The position numbers and the translations under genes were made by a program. The notes beneath the pieces were generated by a model. It did not search any database. It saw nothing but the letters and a program-made list of their open reading frames with translations, and was not told where the DNA came from. 64,000 bases of DNA from Thioalkalivibrio sp. ALJ12 (GTDB lineage Bacteria > Pseudomonadota > Gammaproteobacteria > Ectothiorhodospirales > Ectothiorhodospiraceae), in NCBI RefSeq assembly GCF_000378305.1, contig NZ_KB899538.1:1396001-1460000 (forward strand), in the 5' to 3' direction. Position 1 is the stretch's first letter; each line of letters begins with the position of its first letter. This document shows, piece after piece, positions 37,188-45,464 of this stretch.

Positions 37188-38060
37188 TCAAGTGGATGGG
37201 GCGGAGTCCTGCAGGCGGCCCTCGCGATAGTCGCGGATGGCCTGGCGGATCTCCTCCGGCGTATTCATGACGAAGGGCCCCTGGCCGACGACGGGCTCGT
37301 CGATGGGTTCGCCGGACAGGACCAGGATGGTGGCCTCGTTGTTGGATTCGACGATCACCCCCTCGTGCTCCGCGCTCAGCATCACCAGCTGGCCGCCGCG
37401 CGCGATCTCGCCGCCGTTCACCTGAACGGTGCCATGCAGTACCACCAGCATGGAGTTCCAGCCGTGCGGCAGGTCCAGGCGGACCTCGCCGTCGCGCTCC
37501 AGGCGCAGGTCCCACACCTGCATCGGGCTGAAGGTGCGGGCCGGCCCTGGCTGCCCGGCATATTCGCCGGCAATGACTCGCAGCCGCCCCGCGGCGTCCG
37601 GCAGTGCGATCTCCGGGATGTCGGTGACGCCCAGGTGCTGATAGCCCGGTGCCGTCATCTTGTATCGGGATGGCAGGTTGACCCAGAGCTGCACCATCTC
37701 CAGCCGCCCGCCGGTGCGGGTGAAGCGCCGGGAATGGAACTCCTCGTGCAGGATGCCGGCACCGGCGGTCATCCACTGCACGTCGCCCGGTCCGATAATG
37801 CCGCCGGCCCCGGTGGAGTCGGCATGCTTTACCTCGCCATCCAGCACGATGGTGACGGTCTCGAACCCCCGGTGCGGATGTTCTCCGACGCCGCGCGGCC
37901 GGGCCGCGGGTTCGAAATCCATGGGGCCGGCATGGTCGAGCAACAGGAACGGGCTCACGTGGCGGCCGTGAGTCTGGTAGGAAAACAGCGAACGCACGGG
38001 AAAGCCGTTGCCGACCCAGTGGCGGGGTGGGGCGCTGTATGTACCCAGGATGGTCTTCAT
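37188..38060 (-). CDS. Pirin family protein (bicupin)
   Basis: 290 residues. N-terminal cupin with the iron ligands in HPHRGFETVT (about residue 60) and GDVQWMTAGAGILHEE (about 103). C-terminal pirin cupin at about 185-280. Bacterial pirins are quercetinase-like or regulatory. Divergent from a LysR gene with a perfect dyad between them, a common pairing with isochorismatase-like genes. Confidence 0.93.
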   Translation of the reverse strand: MKTILGTYSAPPRHWVGNGFPVRSLFSYQTHGRHVSPFLLLDHAGPMDFEPAARPRGVGEHPHRGFETVTIVLDGEVKHADSTGAGGIIGPGDVQWMTAGAGILHEEFHSRRFTRTGGRLEMVQLWVNLPSRYKMTAPGYQHLGVTDIPEIALPDAAGRLRVIAGEYAGQPGPARTFSPMQVWDLRLERDGEVRLDLPHGWNSMLVVLHGTVQVNGGEIARGGQLVMLSAEHEGVIVESNNEATILVLSGEPIDEPVVGQGPFVMNTPEEIRQAIRDYREGRLQDSAPST

Positions 38061-38151
38061 GTCGTCCTCCTCGAAAGGCCGTGGTTGGTGGCCTGACGAG
38101 AATCCTGGCAGCAGGACGGTGGCGCGGGTAGTGCCGGAAAATTACACTCAC

Positions 38152-38169
38152 CGTTCCATAATCGGAACG
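38152..38169. promoter_or_regulatory. Dyad operator between pirin and LysR genes
   Basis: CGTTCC-ATAATC-GGAACG is a perfect inverted repeat containing a T-N11-A core (38154/38166), the LysR-type binding pattern. It abuts the LysR ATG, so autoregulation is likely. Confidence 0.65.
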
Positions 38170-39081
38170 ATGAAGATGCAGGACCTCAACGATCTCTACT
38201 ATTTCGCCCGCGTGGTCGAGCACGGCGGGTTTGCCCCAGCTGCACGGGCACTGGGCGAGCCCAAGTCCAAGCTCAGTCGCCGGATCGCGGCGCTGGAAGA
38301 ACGCCTGGGGGTGCGCCTGTTGCATCGCTCCACCCGGCAGGTCGGCGTCACCGAGATCGGGCGCGTCTACCATGGCTTCTGCAAGGCCATGCTGGTGCAG
38401 GCGGAGGCCGCGCAGGACGCCATCGACGGCCTGCGCGACGAGCCCTGTGGCACGGTCAAGCTGAGCTGTCCGGTCGCGCTGCTGGATGCCCGGGTGGCGA
38501 CCATGCTGGCGGAATACCAGCGCCGTTACCCGCGGGTGCAGCTGCACCTGGACGCGACCAACCGCCGCGTGGACGTCATCGAGGAAGGTTTCGATATCGC
38601 CATCCGCGTGGAGCCGCCGCCGCTGGAGGACAGCGAGCTTGTCCTGCGCGTCCTGGCCGACCGAGCCCAGCGGCTGGTGGCGAGCCCGGACCTGCTCCAG
38701 CGCGAGGGCTCGCCGCAGGTGCCCGCGGATCTCGCAGACCTCCCCAGCCTCGCACTGAGCCGGCCGCAGGCACGCTATCAGTGGCATCTTGTCGGGCCCG
38801 ACGGTGGCGAGGCCTGGATTGCCCACCAGCCGCGGCTGGTCACGCGCAGCATGACGGCCCTGCGGATTGCCGCCTGCCACGGGGTCGGTATCGTGCAGTT
38901 GCCGACCATGATGATGACCACGGAGCTGGAGGATGGCCGTCTGCTGCCGGTGCTGGACGGCTGGGCCCCGCCGCGCGAGATCGTGCATGCGGTGTTCCCG
39001 TCGCGGCGCGGTCAGCTGCCGGCCGTGCGTGGCCTGATCGATCATCTGGCCGAAGGCTTTGCCGCTCTCGACGAGGATTGA
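38170..39081 (+). CDS. LysR-family transcriptional regulator
   Basis: 303 residues from ATG 38170; the open frame extends upstream into the intergenic dyad. HTH at residues 5-60 (LNDLYYFARVVEHGGFAPAA, SKLSRRIAALEERLG), effector domain to the end with LHLDATNRRVDVIEEGFDIAIRV. Resembles the subgroup that controls neighbouring pirin/quinone-stress genes. Effector unknown. Confidence 0.92.
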   Translation: MKMQDLNDLYYFARVVEHGGFAPAARALGEPKSKLSRRIAALEERLGVRLLHRSTRQVGVTEIGRVYHGFCKAMLVQAEAAQDAIDGLRDEPCGTVKLSCPVALLDARVATMLAEYQRRYPRVQLHLDATNRRVDVIEEGFDIAIRVEPPPLEDSELVLRVLADRAQRLVASPDLLQREGSPQVPADLADLPSLALSRPQARYQWHLVGPDGGEAWIAHQPRLVTRSMTALRIAACHGVGIVQLPTMMMTTELEDGRLLPVLDGWAPPREIVHAVFPSRRGQLPAVRGLIDHLAEGFAALDED

Positions 39082-39210
39082 GGTCCACAGACCGGTCAAG
39101 CCATCGTGCGAGCGGCTGTATCGTTCGCTTGTCGCGAGTTATCAGTGCATGGGGTTACCGCCTGGCTGGCAGGCGCGATGCGGCTGAAACGGCCCGGTAG
39201 TATCCCTGTT

Positions 39211-39482
39211 GGTGGGGGTTGAAGCCGCGCCGGCGCAGCTCTGTTTTCTCGAGCCCGGCTAGTGTTTCGGGGATCGCAGCGATGATCATGATCAGTATTC
39301 GGCCGTTGTCGATAAGGCTCCGGATCCTGGGCACGCTGTCGATGGCTCCGCGTGCGTGTGCGAACGCGGCTCGGTGAGGGTCAGCGGGCAATTGGGTCGG
39401 AGTGGGGCAAGCCGTTGCAAAGTACGGTCTGCGCGGGCAAGCCAATCGCGGCCCGTGCTGGGCGTCCCGTTGGGGCCAACCG
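39211..39482 (-). pseudogene. Mosaic remnant of dabA, PII-like and P-type ATPase 3' ends
   Basis: Three pieces of genes that are intact at 41257-50087 are joined here on the minus strand. First, a dabA tail: LPAQTVLCNGLPHSDPIAR then stop, and after a frameshift IDSVPRIRSLIDNG. Second, ILIMIIAAIPE from the PII-like gene. Third, LEKTELRRRGFNPHQ from the ATPase C-terminus. The order differs from the intact locus. It is clearly broken in the dabA part. The rest of the 39082-39580 gap has no other recognisable content. Confidence 0.85.
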
Positions 39483-39580
39483 CTGAGCGAGACATGCTGA
39501 AGACTGCCAGCTTTGCGATGGAATACTGGTGGCGACAGCCCGACGGGAATTCGGTAGAGGGACGAGGTCTGGACCGCTGG

Positions 39581-40306
39581 TCAGTGTTTCAGGTTCATCC
39601 CGGTGGTGGCGTCAGGGGCCGTTCTTGTGGGGGGCGACCTTGCCGCCTGTTCGGCAATGACTGACAGCTTCATCCAGCGCCCGATGCTGCGTTCCAGCTC
39701 CAGTCTTCCGAGAACCCGAATATCCCTGCGTTCGATGGCCGGCGCGAGGGGGCGCTGGCCGATCCAGACCGGGCCCAGCACCCGCACGGTTGTGGCGATG
39801 TACAGGTCGACCTCGAATCCGGGGTCGGACTGGCAGAGGTCGACATCATCGTCTTCGATCAGTAGCCACCAGCGTCGAAGTTCGGGCGGCGCGTCGCTGT
39901 AGTCGAACTGGACGACGGTCCGCCCCGAGGGAAGAGCCGCGGTATCGATGCGCCGGCGCATGTCCCACATGAGTACGCCTGCGTCCCAGTCGGGGCCGTC
40001 GGCTGCGCTTTCCACCCAGCGCCGCCCCCACAGGCCCATCGAGATGATCACCGGGCCCAGGGCCTCGCCGGCCTCCGTCAGGCGATAGTCCGCGTGTTCT
40101 CGGACTACGACGCCGCTCGCAATCAGGTCCCGCAGACGGCGGGCCAGCAGTGCACGCGACATCAGCGGCACGCCGCGATGGATCTCGTTGAAACCTGAGG
40201 ACCCACTGATCAACTCACGCAGAACCAGCGGGGTCCAGCGCGTTGTCAGGATCTCCGCCGCCTTTGCCACAGGGCAGAACTGACTGTATCCCGTTCGGTC
40301 GGTCAT
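39581..40306 (-). CDS. HxlR-type winged-helix transcriptional regulator
   Basis: 241 residues from ATG 40306. HxlR/DUF24 domain at about 5-100 (YSQFCPVAKAAEILTTRW, LVLRELISGSSGFNEIHRG, SRALLARRLRDL) and a C-terminal domain (about 120-215) of the sterol-carrier/SCP2-like type found in long HxlR proteins. It is divergent from the cupin gene at 40604, its likely target. Confidence 0.88.
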   Translation of the reverse strand: MTDRTGYSQFCPVAKAAEILTTRWTPLVLRELISGSSGFNEIHRGVPLMSRALLARRLRDLIASGVVVREHADYRLTEAGEALGPVIISMGLWGRRWVESAADGPDWDAGVLMWDMRRRIDTAALPSGRTVVQFDYSDAPPELRRWWLLIEDDDVDLCQSDPGFEVDLYIATTVRVLGPVWIGQRPLAPAIERRDIRVLGRLELERSIGRWMKLSVIAEQAARSPPTRTAPDATTGMNLKH

Positions 40307-40361
40307 GGCGCTTCTCCGCAGCCATTTTCCCAATTATGGCTCCGCCACCGGGTGTTTTCCG

Positions 40362-40376
40362 GTTCATTTTCTGAAC
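40362..40376. promoter_or_regulatory. Candidate operator between HxlR and cupin genes
   Basis: GTTCA-TTTTC-TGAAC is a perfect 5-5-5 inverted repeat in an AT-richer patch 56 bases upstream of the HxlR ATG. Dimeric winged-helix repressors bind such sites. The remainder of the 297-base gap shows no other feature; an open frame there (40418-40603) is read as the in-frame upstream leader of the cupin gene, not as a gene. Confidence 0.45.
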
Positions 40377-40603
40377 TAGCGGGGTCGGCCTCCGCTTCGC
40401 AATGCTGATCTCACGGCGTGCCTTGTCTTGCCGTAACCCATCGCAGCCCAAACCAAGGGGAGCCGACGATGACACTCACATGCGAATCGATCGCCAGTCG
40501 AGTCCTTCCACATCAAGCCGCACGGAGTGCGTGTGCGACATACGGCGCCGAGGGTGCCGCTGTCGGGGAGTGCTCGCCCCAAACAGACCCAAAGGAGAAT
40601 GTC

Positions 40604-41173
40604 ATGAACAATCCCGGATTCCCTGCCAGGACCAGAGCCGCCATATCCCTCACGGCGTTTACGCTGCTGGTGCTCCTGGCCACGCCACTGGCACACGCGG
40701 ACCCCGATCCGATCACGGCCAAGCCATTGACCGAACGTCACGCCTTTAGCGGCGAAGTCTCGATGCAGATCACGCAGGAGCTCGACGGTTTGCCCAGGAA
40801 GACCTTCGACATTGAAGACGCATCGAATGTCAGCGTATTCGAGTTCACCATCCAGCCGGGGGCCGTGTTTCCCTGGCATACCCATCCGGGGACGGTACTC
40901 ATCATGGTCACGGAAGGTGAATTCGTATTCATGTTCGCGGAGGACTGTGTAAGGCGCGAGCTTGAACCCGGCATGGCCCTGGTCGATCCCGGGGACAGTG
41001 TGCACACGGCCTACAACCCCAGCCGGGATGAGCCCACGGTGGTCATTGCCACGCTGCTTGGGGTCCCGGGAGAGGGTCCGCTGACGATGCCCGTCGACGC
41101 GGACGACAACTCTGCACTGGACGAGAAGTGCGGCATTGAGCGCACGGGCGAAAACCGGCTCCATGGGCACTGA
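40604..41173 (+). CDS. Secreted cupin-domain protein
   Basis: 189 residues from ATG 40604, chosen for its AAAGGAGA ribosome site and because it directly begins a signal peptide (core ISLTAFTLLVLLATPL, cleavage after AHA at about residue 36). Cupin motif 1 is seen as GAVFPWHTHPGTVLIMVTEGE (split at about 87-107), motif 2 as PGDSVHTAYNP at about 130. A small periplasmic cupin with a likely metal site of three His; substrate unknown. Confidence 0.88.
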   Translation: MNNPGFPARTRAAISLTAFTLLVLLATPLAHADPDPITAKPLTERHAFSGEVSMQITQELDGLPRKTFDIEDASNVSVFEFTIQPGAVFPWHTHPGTVLIMVTEGEFVFMFAEDCVRRELEPGMALVDPGDSVHTAYNPSRDEPTVVIATLLGVPGEGPLTMPVDADDNSALDEKCGIERTGENRLHGH

Positions 41174-41256
41174 GGAGGTGATGTTCGGCTACCACGGTCG
41201 TGAGGGGGCGTCCGTGGTGGTCGCCGACCCGTGTGCTCAAGGCAAGGCGCTCGATC

Positions 41257-41583
41257 TCAGCCCTTGAACTTCACCAGGCGGCTGACCTGGATGTCGCAGA
41301 TGAAGACAACACCGCTGTGCTGGTTGAAGAAGGGCGTGAACCCTTCGAGGATCGGTTCGACCAGTTCTTCGGGGATCGCCGCGATGATCATGATCAGGAC
41401 TTCGTCCTCGTTGAACATCAGGTGCCCCGAGTGGAAGCCCTGGCTACCCTTGCCGGAGAGATTGCCGATGATGGTGTAGCCCTTGACGCCCGCCCGATCC
41501 AGCAGATCGGTGGCAAACGCCTGGTGTTCGCCTTCGAGAATGATCTCGATCTTCTTCAGTGATTTGAGATTCAGGTCGTTCAT
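41257..41583 (-). CDS. PII-like signalling protein of the DAB operon
   Basis: 108 residues. PII-like fold: LKKIEIILEGEHQAFATDLLDRAGVKGYTI (beta1-alpha1), GKGSQGFHSGHLMFNEDEV (T-loop region), LIMIIAAIPEELVEPILEGF (beta3-alpha2). It lacks the canonical uridylylated Tyr loop of GlnB. The ATG overlaps the dabA stop by four bases. PII-like partners (SbtB, CPII, DAB-linked PII) gate inorganic carbon uptake by sensing nucleotides or bicarbonate; that role is inferred here from context. Confidence 0.88.
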   Translation of the reverse strand: MNDLNLKSLKKIEIILEGEHQAFATDLLDRAGVKGYTIIGNLSGKGSQGFHSGHLMFNEDEVLIMIIAAIPEELVEPILEGFTPFFNQHSGVVFICDIQVSRLVKFKG

Positions 41584-44500
41584 GCGCGGTTTTCCTCCAC
41601 GGCAGGTCGGTCGGCCGCATCTTGTGTGGAACGGGGCGGGGGTTCCTCGCGCCAGTCGCCGTCGACGAATCGGTACAGCCGGTCGGTTTCCGGGTCGAGG
41701 ATGACGCACAGTACCCAGCCATTCGCAATCAGGCTCCGGACCTTGGGCACGTTTTCAATGGCCCGGCGCGCATGGGAGAGCGGGGCCTCGATCAGGGCCA
41801 GCAACCGGATCGGGTCGTGGTAGGGCAGCCCGTCGTAGAGTACGGTCTGGGCGGGCAGGCCGGTGCGCAGGTCCGAGAGGTTGCCGGTCATGACCCCGAC
41901 GCGACAGGCGACGTTATGGTAGGCCTTGCTGCCGGAGCCGTAGCGTTCGTTGTCGACCGCCGAGAAATAGTGCTCCATGTTGATCCACTGGGCGACGATC
42001 AGCGGGCCGGTCAGAATGCTTTCCAGCAGTCGGCCTTTGGGGTCGACGCGATAGTCGTAGGAATGCAGGAACGTGCGGCCCTGCAGGTCGCTCGCCGCGG
42101 TCAGGTGTCGCCGGCCGATGATGAAGCCCGCATTGCGTGCCAGACCCCATTCGGGGCGCACCTGGGCCCAGTCGACCGTGTTGCGTCGTGCCTGCCGAGC
42201 GGCCGTTATGGTATCGGGGGCGTCCTCGAGATCCGGTTCCAGGGTCTGCAGCCGCTCGCGTGCCGTTCGGCGCGTGGCGGCGCGCAGGCCGTTGCGCAGG
42301 CGCTCGAGATAGACCAGGTGGCTGGCCGGCAGCAGGTCGAGGTCATGCAGCCGGATCTCGTCGGATGTGGTGTTGTGCATGGCGGGCAGAAACCAGGCGT
42401 CATCGGGGATGTCGATGCCCTGGGTTCGCAGCCGCCGGCGAACCTCGGGCTTGTTGCCCATGTGTGCGAGCACTCGCGCGCTGACGATACCGTGGCTGCC
42501 GCCGCAGGCGCCGCAGTCCAGGGCCGATTCGTAGGGGTTGTTGTCCGACTGGCTGCCGTGCCCCGTGAGGATGATGAAACGCGAGAACTGTTCGGTCAGG
42601 CCGATGGAGCGGAGCGCCTGGGCGACAAAGTAGGCCTGCTCTTCGAGGGAAAAGCCGATTCGTCCCAGTCGCTCGAGCTGCATATGGGCATAGGAACGGT
42701 TGATCCGATAGTCGTTCCGCAAGGTCGCGATGAACTCCGACTCCGCACTCTCGCTCAGGCCGAATTCGCGGGCGAAGACGGTCTGTTCGCTGCTGTTTCC
42801 CATTGCCGTCTCGCGCAACTCGCGGATCATGGAGTCGGTGATCGCTTCGCGCTCGATGTCGAACTGCTGATGAATCGCCTGGACGATGATGACCCGCTGC
42901 TGGGCGCGAACCACCGAATCCGCCTGTTCACGGGTAAGTTTGTCGACCATCAGGCGGGTCGAGGGCTGGTCCGACTCGATCTTGTTGCGCCATCGGTGGT
43001 AGGCCGCCGGCGCGACGGTTTTGCCAATCATGTCGAATCCGAAGAGCAGACCAATGGCCTCGACGGTGAAATACGGCGACAGCACGGAGTGCTTCAGGTC
43101 GTGCAGCAGGTATTCCGCCGAGGAGTACAGGTCCAGGTCCAGCTGCTCGGCGCCCGTGGTCACCTCCAGCACGAGGTTTTTCGGCGTGACCACGACCGGG
43201 CAGAGGTGATCCTCGCTGCCCTTGCCGAGCGCGATGAAGCTCACTGGTACCCCGAAGAAGCCGGCAATGCCGTAGGTCTGGTAGTCGCCGATGGTCTCGA
43301 GTTGACGCCGGACACGTTCGGAGCGCACGTCGATGCAGAACAGCAGCTGCGCGAACGGGCGTTTTTCGCGCGGTGCGGGCGGGTCGAGCCGCAGGCCGGA
43401 CAGAACGCTGCGGCGGTAGGTCGCCTCCATGGCCTCCAGCCAGACCATACCCTCGTGCCGCTCGAACTCGCCCAGCTGTTCCAGCACGGCGGCAAGCGGT
43501 CCGCGCTCGAGCCCGTCAAACAGCGCGGGATTCCCGGCGAGCGACGCCAGGGCGTGAAGCGCGCGGGCCTGGTCGCGACTTTCCGCGTGGCGTTTGGCCG
43601 GCAGGTAATGGTCCAGCTGCCGGGCGATCTCGGCCGGCCTGCCACGCGCGATAACGTCTTCGACGATCTCGGCCTGAGTCGGCAGTATTGCCCCGGTGAA
43701 CAGTTCGTGGCGCAGGTAGGCCTCGCCGGGTCGCTCGGTCAGGAAGGCCTCGAGCGCCTTGCGGTCACCGGGCAACTTGTGCCGACGGCCATGTTCGCGG
43801 ATCAGCGATAGCGCGAGCACCAGGCGGATAGCCAGGAAATCGATCAGGTCGGCCGGATGTTCGCGTGCCCAGTGGTAGTGGCTTGCCGTCGAGCGCCAGC
43901 GGATGAAGCCGGCCCAGCCGTGCAGGCGAGTCAGTTCGTGAACGATCAGATCGGGCCAGGCCTCTTCGGGGATCCCGATCGCGTCCAGGACATGGGCGAT
44001 GATCGCCTCGGGACTGTCACACTCCGCCAGGATTTTGTGAGTGTGCTGGCCGCGCAGGAACAGGCGCGGATGGTGATGGACGACACTCTTCCACGCGGCG
44101 AACAGGCCTTGTTCGCGGCCGGGCATCTGCCATGCCGACTGACCTTCGTCGAAGTAGTCCAGGCAGATCCTGATCAGCTGTTCGTCCAGCGTGGGCCCGA
44201 TACGTGTGCCGAACACTGAATCGAGCGCCTCGTAGAGCGGCCGCATAGCCGGAAACGCGGCGTGCAGCCGGTCCGCGAGTATCCCGGTATCCGTCGCAGA
44301 GGGTGTGTGTTCGCGACCGTTCAGGGCGGCCGCCACGTCGTCGGCATCGGCGAGCGTGCGCGGCGTGATGACCGGATCATGGCATTCGGTCAGCAGCGTG
44401 CAGAGCAGGTCGAGCCCGCCGATCGCCCTAAGGGCCGGGTGGCTCTCAAGAGCGGCATCGACGCGCGCCTCGAGGGTGTCACGGTCCACGCGGCCCTCGC

Positions 44501-44714
44501 GGAACAGTCGCTGGTAGTCGGCTCGGGGCAGGAATCCCCGCCCGTGGAACAGCTCTTCACCGCGCCGGATCGCGTCCGGGAACGGCAAGTTCTCCAGCCC
44601 GTGAAGCGGGTTGTGATGGATGAAGGTGCGCATGGGCCAGAAGTTGGGAATCGGCTCGGCCGCCATGTGCACCATCGAGCGGATCTTGAGCTTGCGTCCG
44701 AGGGTCAGCTTCAC
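41580..44714 (-). CDS. dabA: DAB inorganic carbon pump, cytoplasmic subunit DabA (DUF2309)
   Basis: 1044 residues from a GTG that overlaps the preceding stop (GTGA). DabA is a beta-carbonic-anhydrase-like zinc protein that, with membrane DabB, drives one-way hydration of CO2 to bicarbonate. Zinc-site segments are visible: LLFCIDVRSERVRR (Cys-x-Asp, about residue 500) and TGHGSQSDNNPY...LDCGACGGSHG (His and Cys, about 720-740). N-terminal MRTFIHHNPLHGLE is family-typical. An internal ATG (MVHMAAEP) is an alternative start. Confidence 0.96.
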   Translation of the reverse strand: MKLTLGRKLKIRSMVHMAAEPIPNFWPMRTFIHHNPLHGLENLPFPDAIRRGEELFHGRGFLPRADYQRLFREGRVDRDTLEARVDAALESHPALRAIGGLDLLCTLLTECHDPVITPRTLADADDVAAALNGREHTPSATDTGILADRLHAAFPAMRPLYEALDSVFGTRIGPTLDEQLIRICLDYFDEGQSAWQMPGREQGLFAAWKSVVHHHPRLFLRGQHTHKILAECDSPEAIIAHVLDAIGIPEEAWPDLIVHELTRLHGWAGFIRWRSTASHYHWAREHPADLIDFLAIRLVLALSLIREHGRRHKLPGDRKALEAFLTERPGEAYLRHELFTGAILPTQAEIVEDVIARGRPAEIARQLDHYLPAKRHAESRDQARALHALASLAGNPALFDGLERGPLAAVLEQLGEFERHEGMVWLEAMEATYRRSVLSGLRLDPPAPREKRPFAQLLFCIDVRSERVRRQLETIGDYQTYGIAGFFGVPVSFIALGKGSEDHLCPVVVTPKNLVLEVTTGAEQLDLDLYSSAEYLLHDLKHSVLSPYFTVEAIGLLFGFDMIGKTVAPAAYHRWRNKIESDQPSTRLMVDKLTREQADSVVRAQQRVIIVQAIHQQFDIEREAITDSMIRELRETAMGNSSEQTVFAREFGLSESAESEFIATLRNDYRINRSYAHMQLERLGRIGFSLEEQAYFVAQALRSIGLTEQFSRFIILTGHGSQSDNNPYESALDCGACGGSHGIVSARVLAHMGNKPEVRRRLRTQGIDIPDDAWFLPAMHNTTSDEIRLHDLDLLPASHLVYLERLRNGLRAATRRTARERLQTLEPDLEDAPDTITAARQARRNTVDWAQVRPEWGLARNAGFIIGRRHLTAASDLQGRTFLHSYDYRVDPKGRLLESILTGPLIVAQWINMEHYFSAVDNERYGSGSKAYHNVACRVGVMTGNLSDLRTGLPAQTVLYDGLPYHDPIRLLALIEAPLSHARRAIENVPKVRSLIANGWVLCVILDPETDRLYRFVDGDWREEPPPRSTQDAADRPAVEENRA

Positions 44715-45463
44715 GGGGCACCTCCAGTCCACAGCAGTCCGGATACCACCAGCAATGCCACCAGTCCGGCGAAGGCCCATATCGATGTGGCCGGCAGGTC
44801 CTCGGCGATGGCGCCACTGCGCGGCCCGAACACTGTTCCTTGCAGCAGCCGCGCCCCTGCCCAGCTCCACAGCAACCAGGTCAGCAGGACCCCGAGGGCA
44901 ACCCCGGGCGTGGCACCACCCAGCAGTGTCAGCAGAGCGAAGAAGCCGGGGAACAGTGGCAGGGCCATTGTGCAGAGCGTGGCTACCACGATCATGCCCG
45001 ACAGGCGGGGGAGATCCCGCGCCAGCCCGCCATGCAGTCCGGTATAGGCGGTCTCCAGTCGTCGAACAAGCGCATCGCGTACCAGGAGCATCAGCAACGG
45101 GGCGGCTGTCATCGCGAGGGCGAAGCCGATCACGTCCGTCTCAGCCGGCCGCTGCAAGGCGAACAGCCACACCAGGGGCCAAGTGGAGCTGGCCAGCAAG
45201 GCCGCCCAGCGCCCGACGTCGCGGATGGTCAACAGGCGAAAGGCGTACAGGATCGCACTCAGGGTCGCCCAGACGACAAGCACTCCAGCGAATGGTGCGA
45301 TATCACCCCACAGGATCAGTGCCACGCCGATCTGCGGCCAGGCCACGAAAAGCGCCACCTGCACGTAGGTGTTGCTGATGCGCGCAGCCAGCGCATTGAA
45401 CGCCAGGCTCATCGGGAACAGTGGCAGGAAGAATGCCGCGACGAGGATCAGCAGAGCGGACAT
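44711..45463 (-). CDS. Membrane protein encoded between DabB and DabA
   Basis: 250 residues with about 7-8 hydrophobic helices and no soluble domain. The C-terminal half (LPLFPGFFALLTLLGG, LTWLLWSWAGARLLQGTVFG) resembles the last helices of NuoL/NuoM-type antiporter subunits. It may be an accessory membrane part of DAB, supplying helices or a proton path. It starts one base after the dabB stop codon and overlaps dabA. I do not know a named family. Confidence 0.8.
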   Translation of the reverse strand: MSALLILVAAFFLPLFPMSLAFNALAARISNTYVQVALFVAWPQIGVALILWGDIAPFAGVLVVWATLSAILYAFRLLTIRDVGRWAALLASSTWPLVWLFALQRPAETDVIGFALAMTAAPLLMLLVRDALVRRLETAYTGLHGGLARDLPRLSGMIVVATLCTMALPLFPGFFALLTLLGGATPGVALGVLLTWLLWSWAGARLLQGTVFGPRSGAIAEDLPATSIWAFAGLVALLVVSGLLWTGGAP

Positions 45464-45464
45464 C

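Noticed and set aside
39155-39445. Open frame joining DabA-, PII- and ATPase-like segments, as a possible fusion gene
   Set aside because: Needs a TTG start with no ribosome site, and the dabA part is homologous in another frame that has a stop; it is a remnant.
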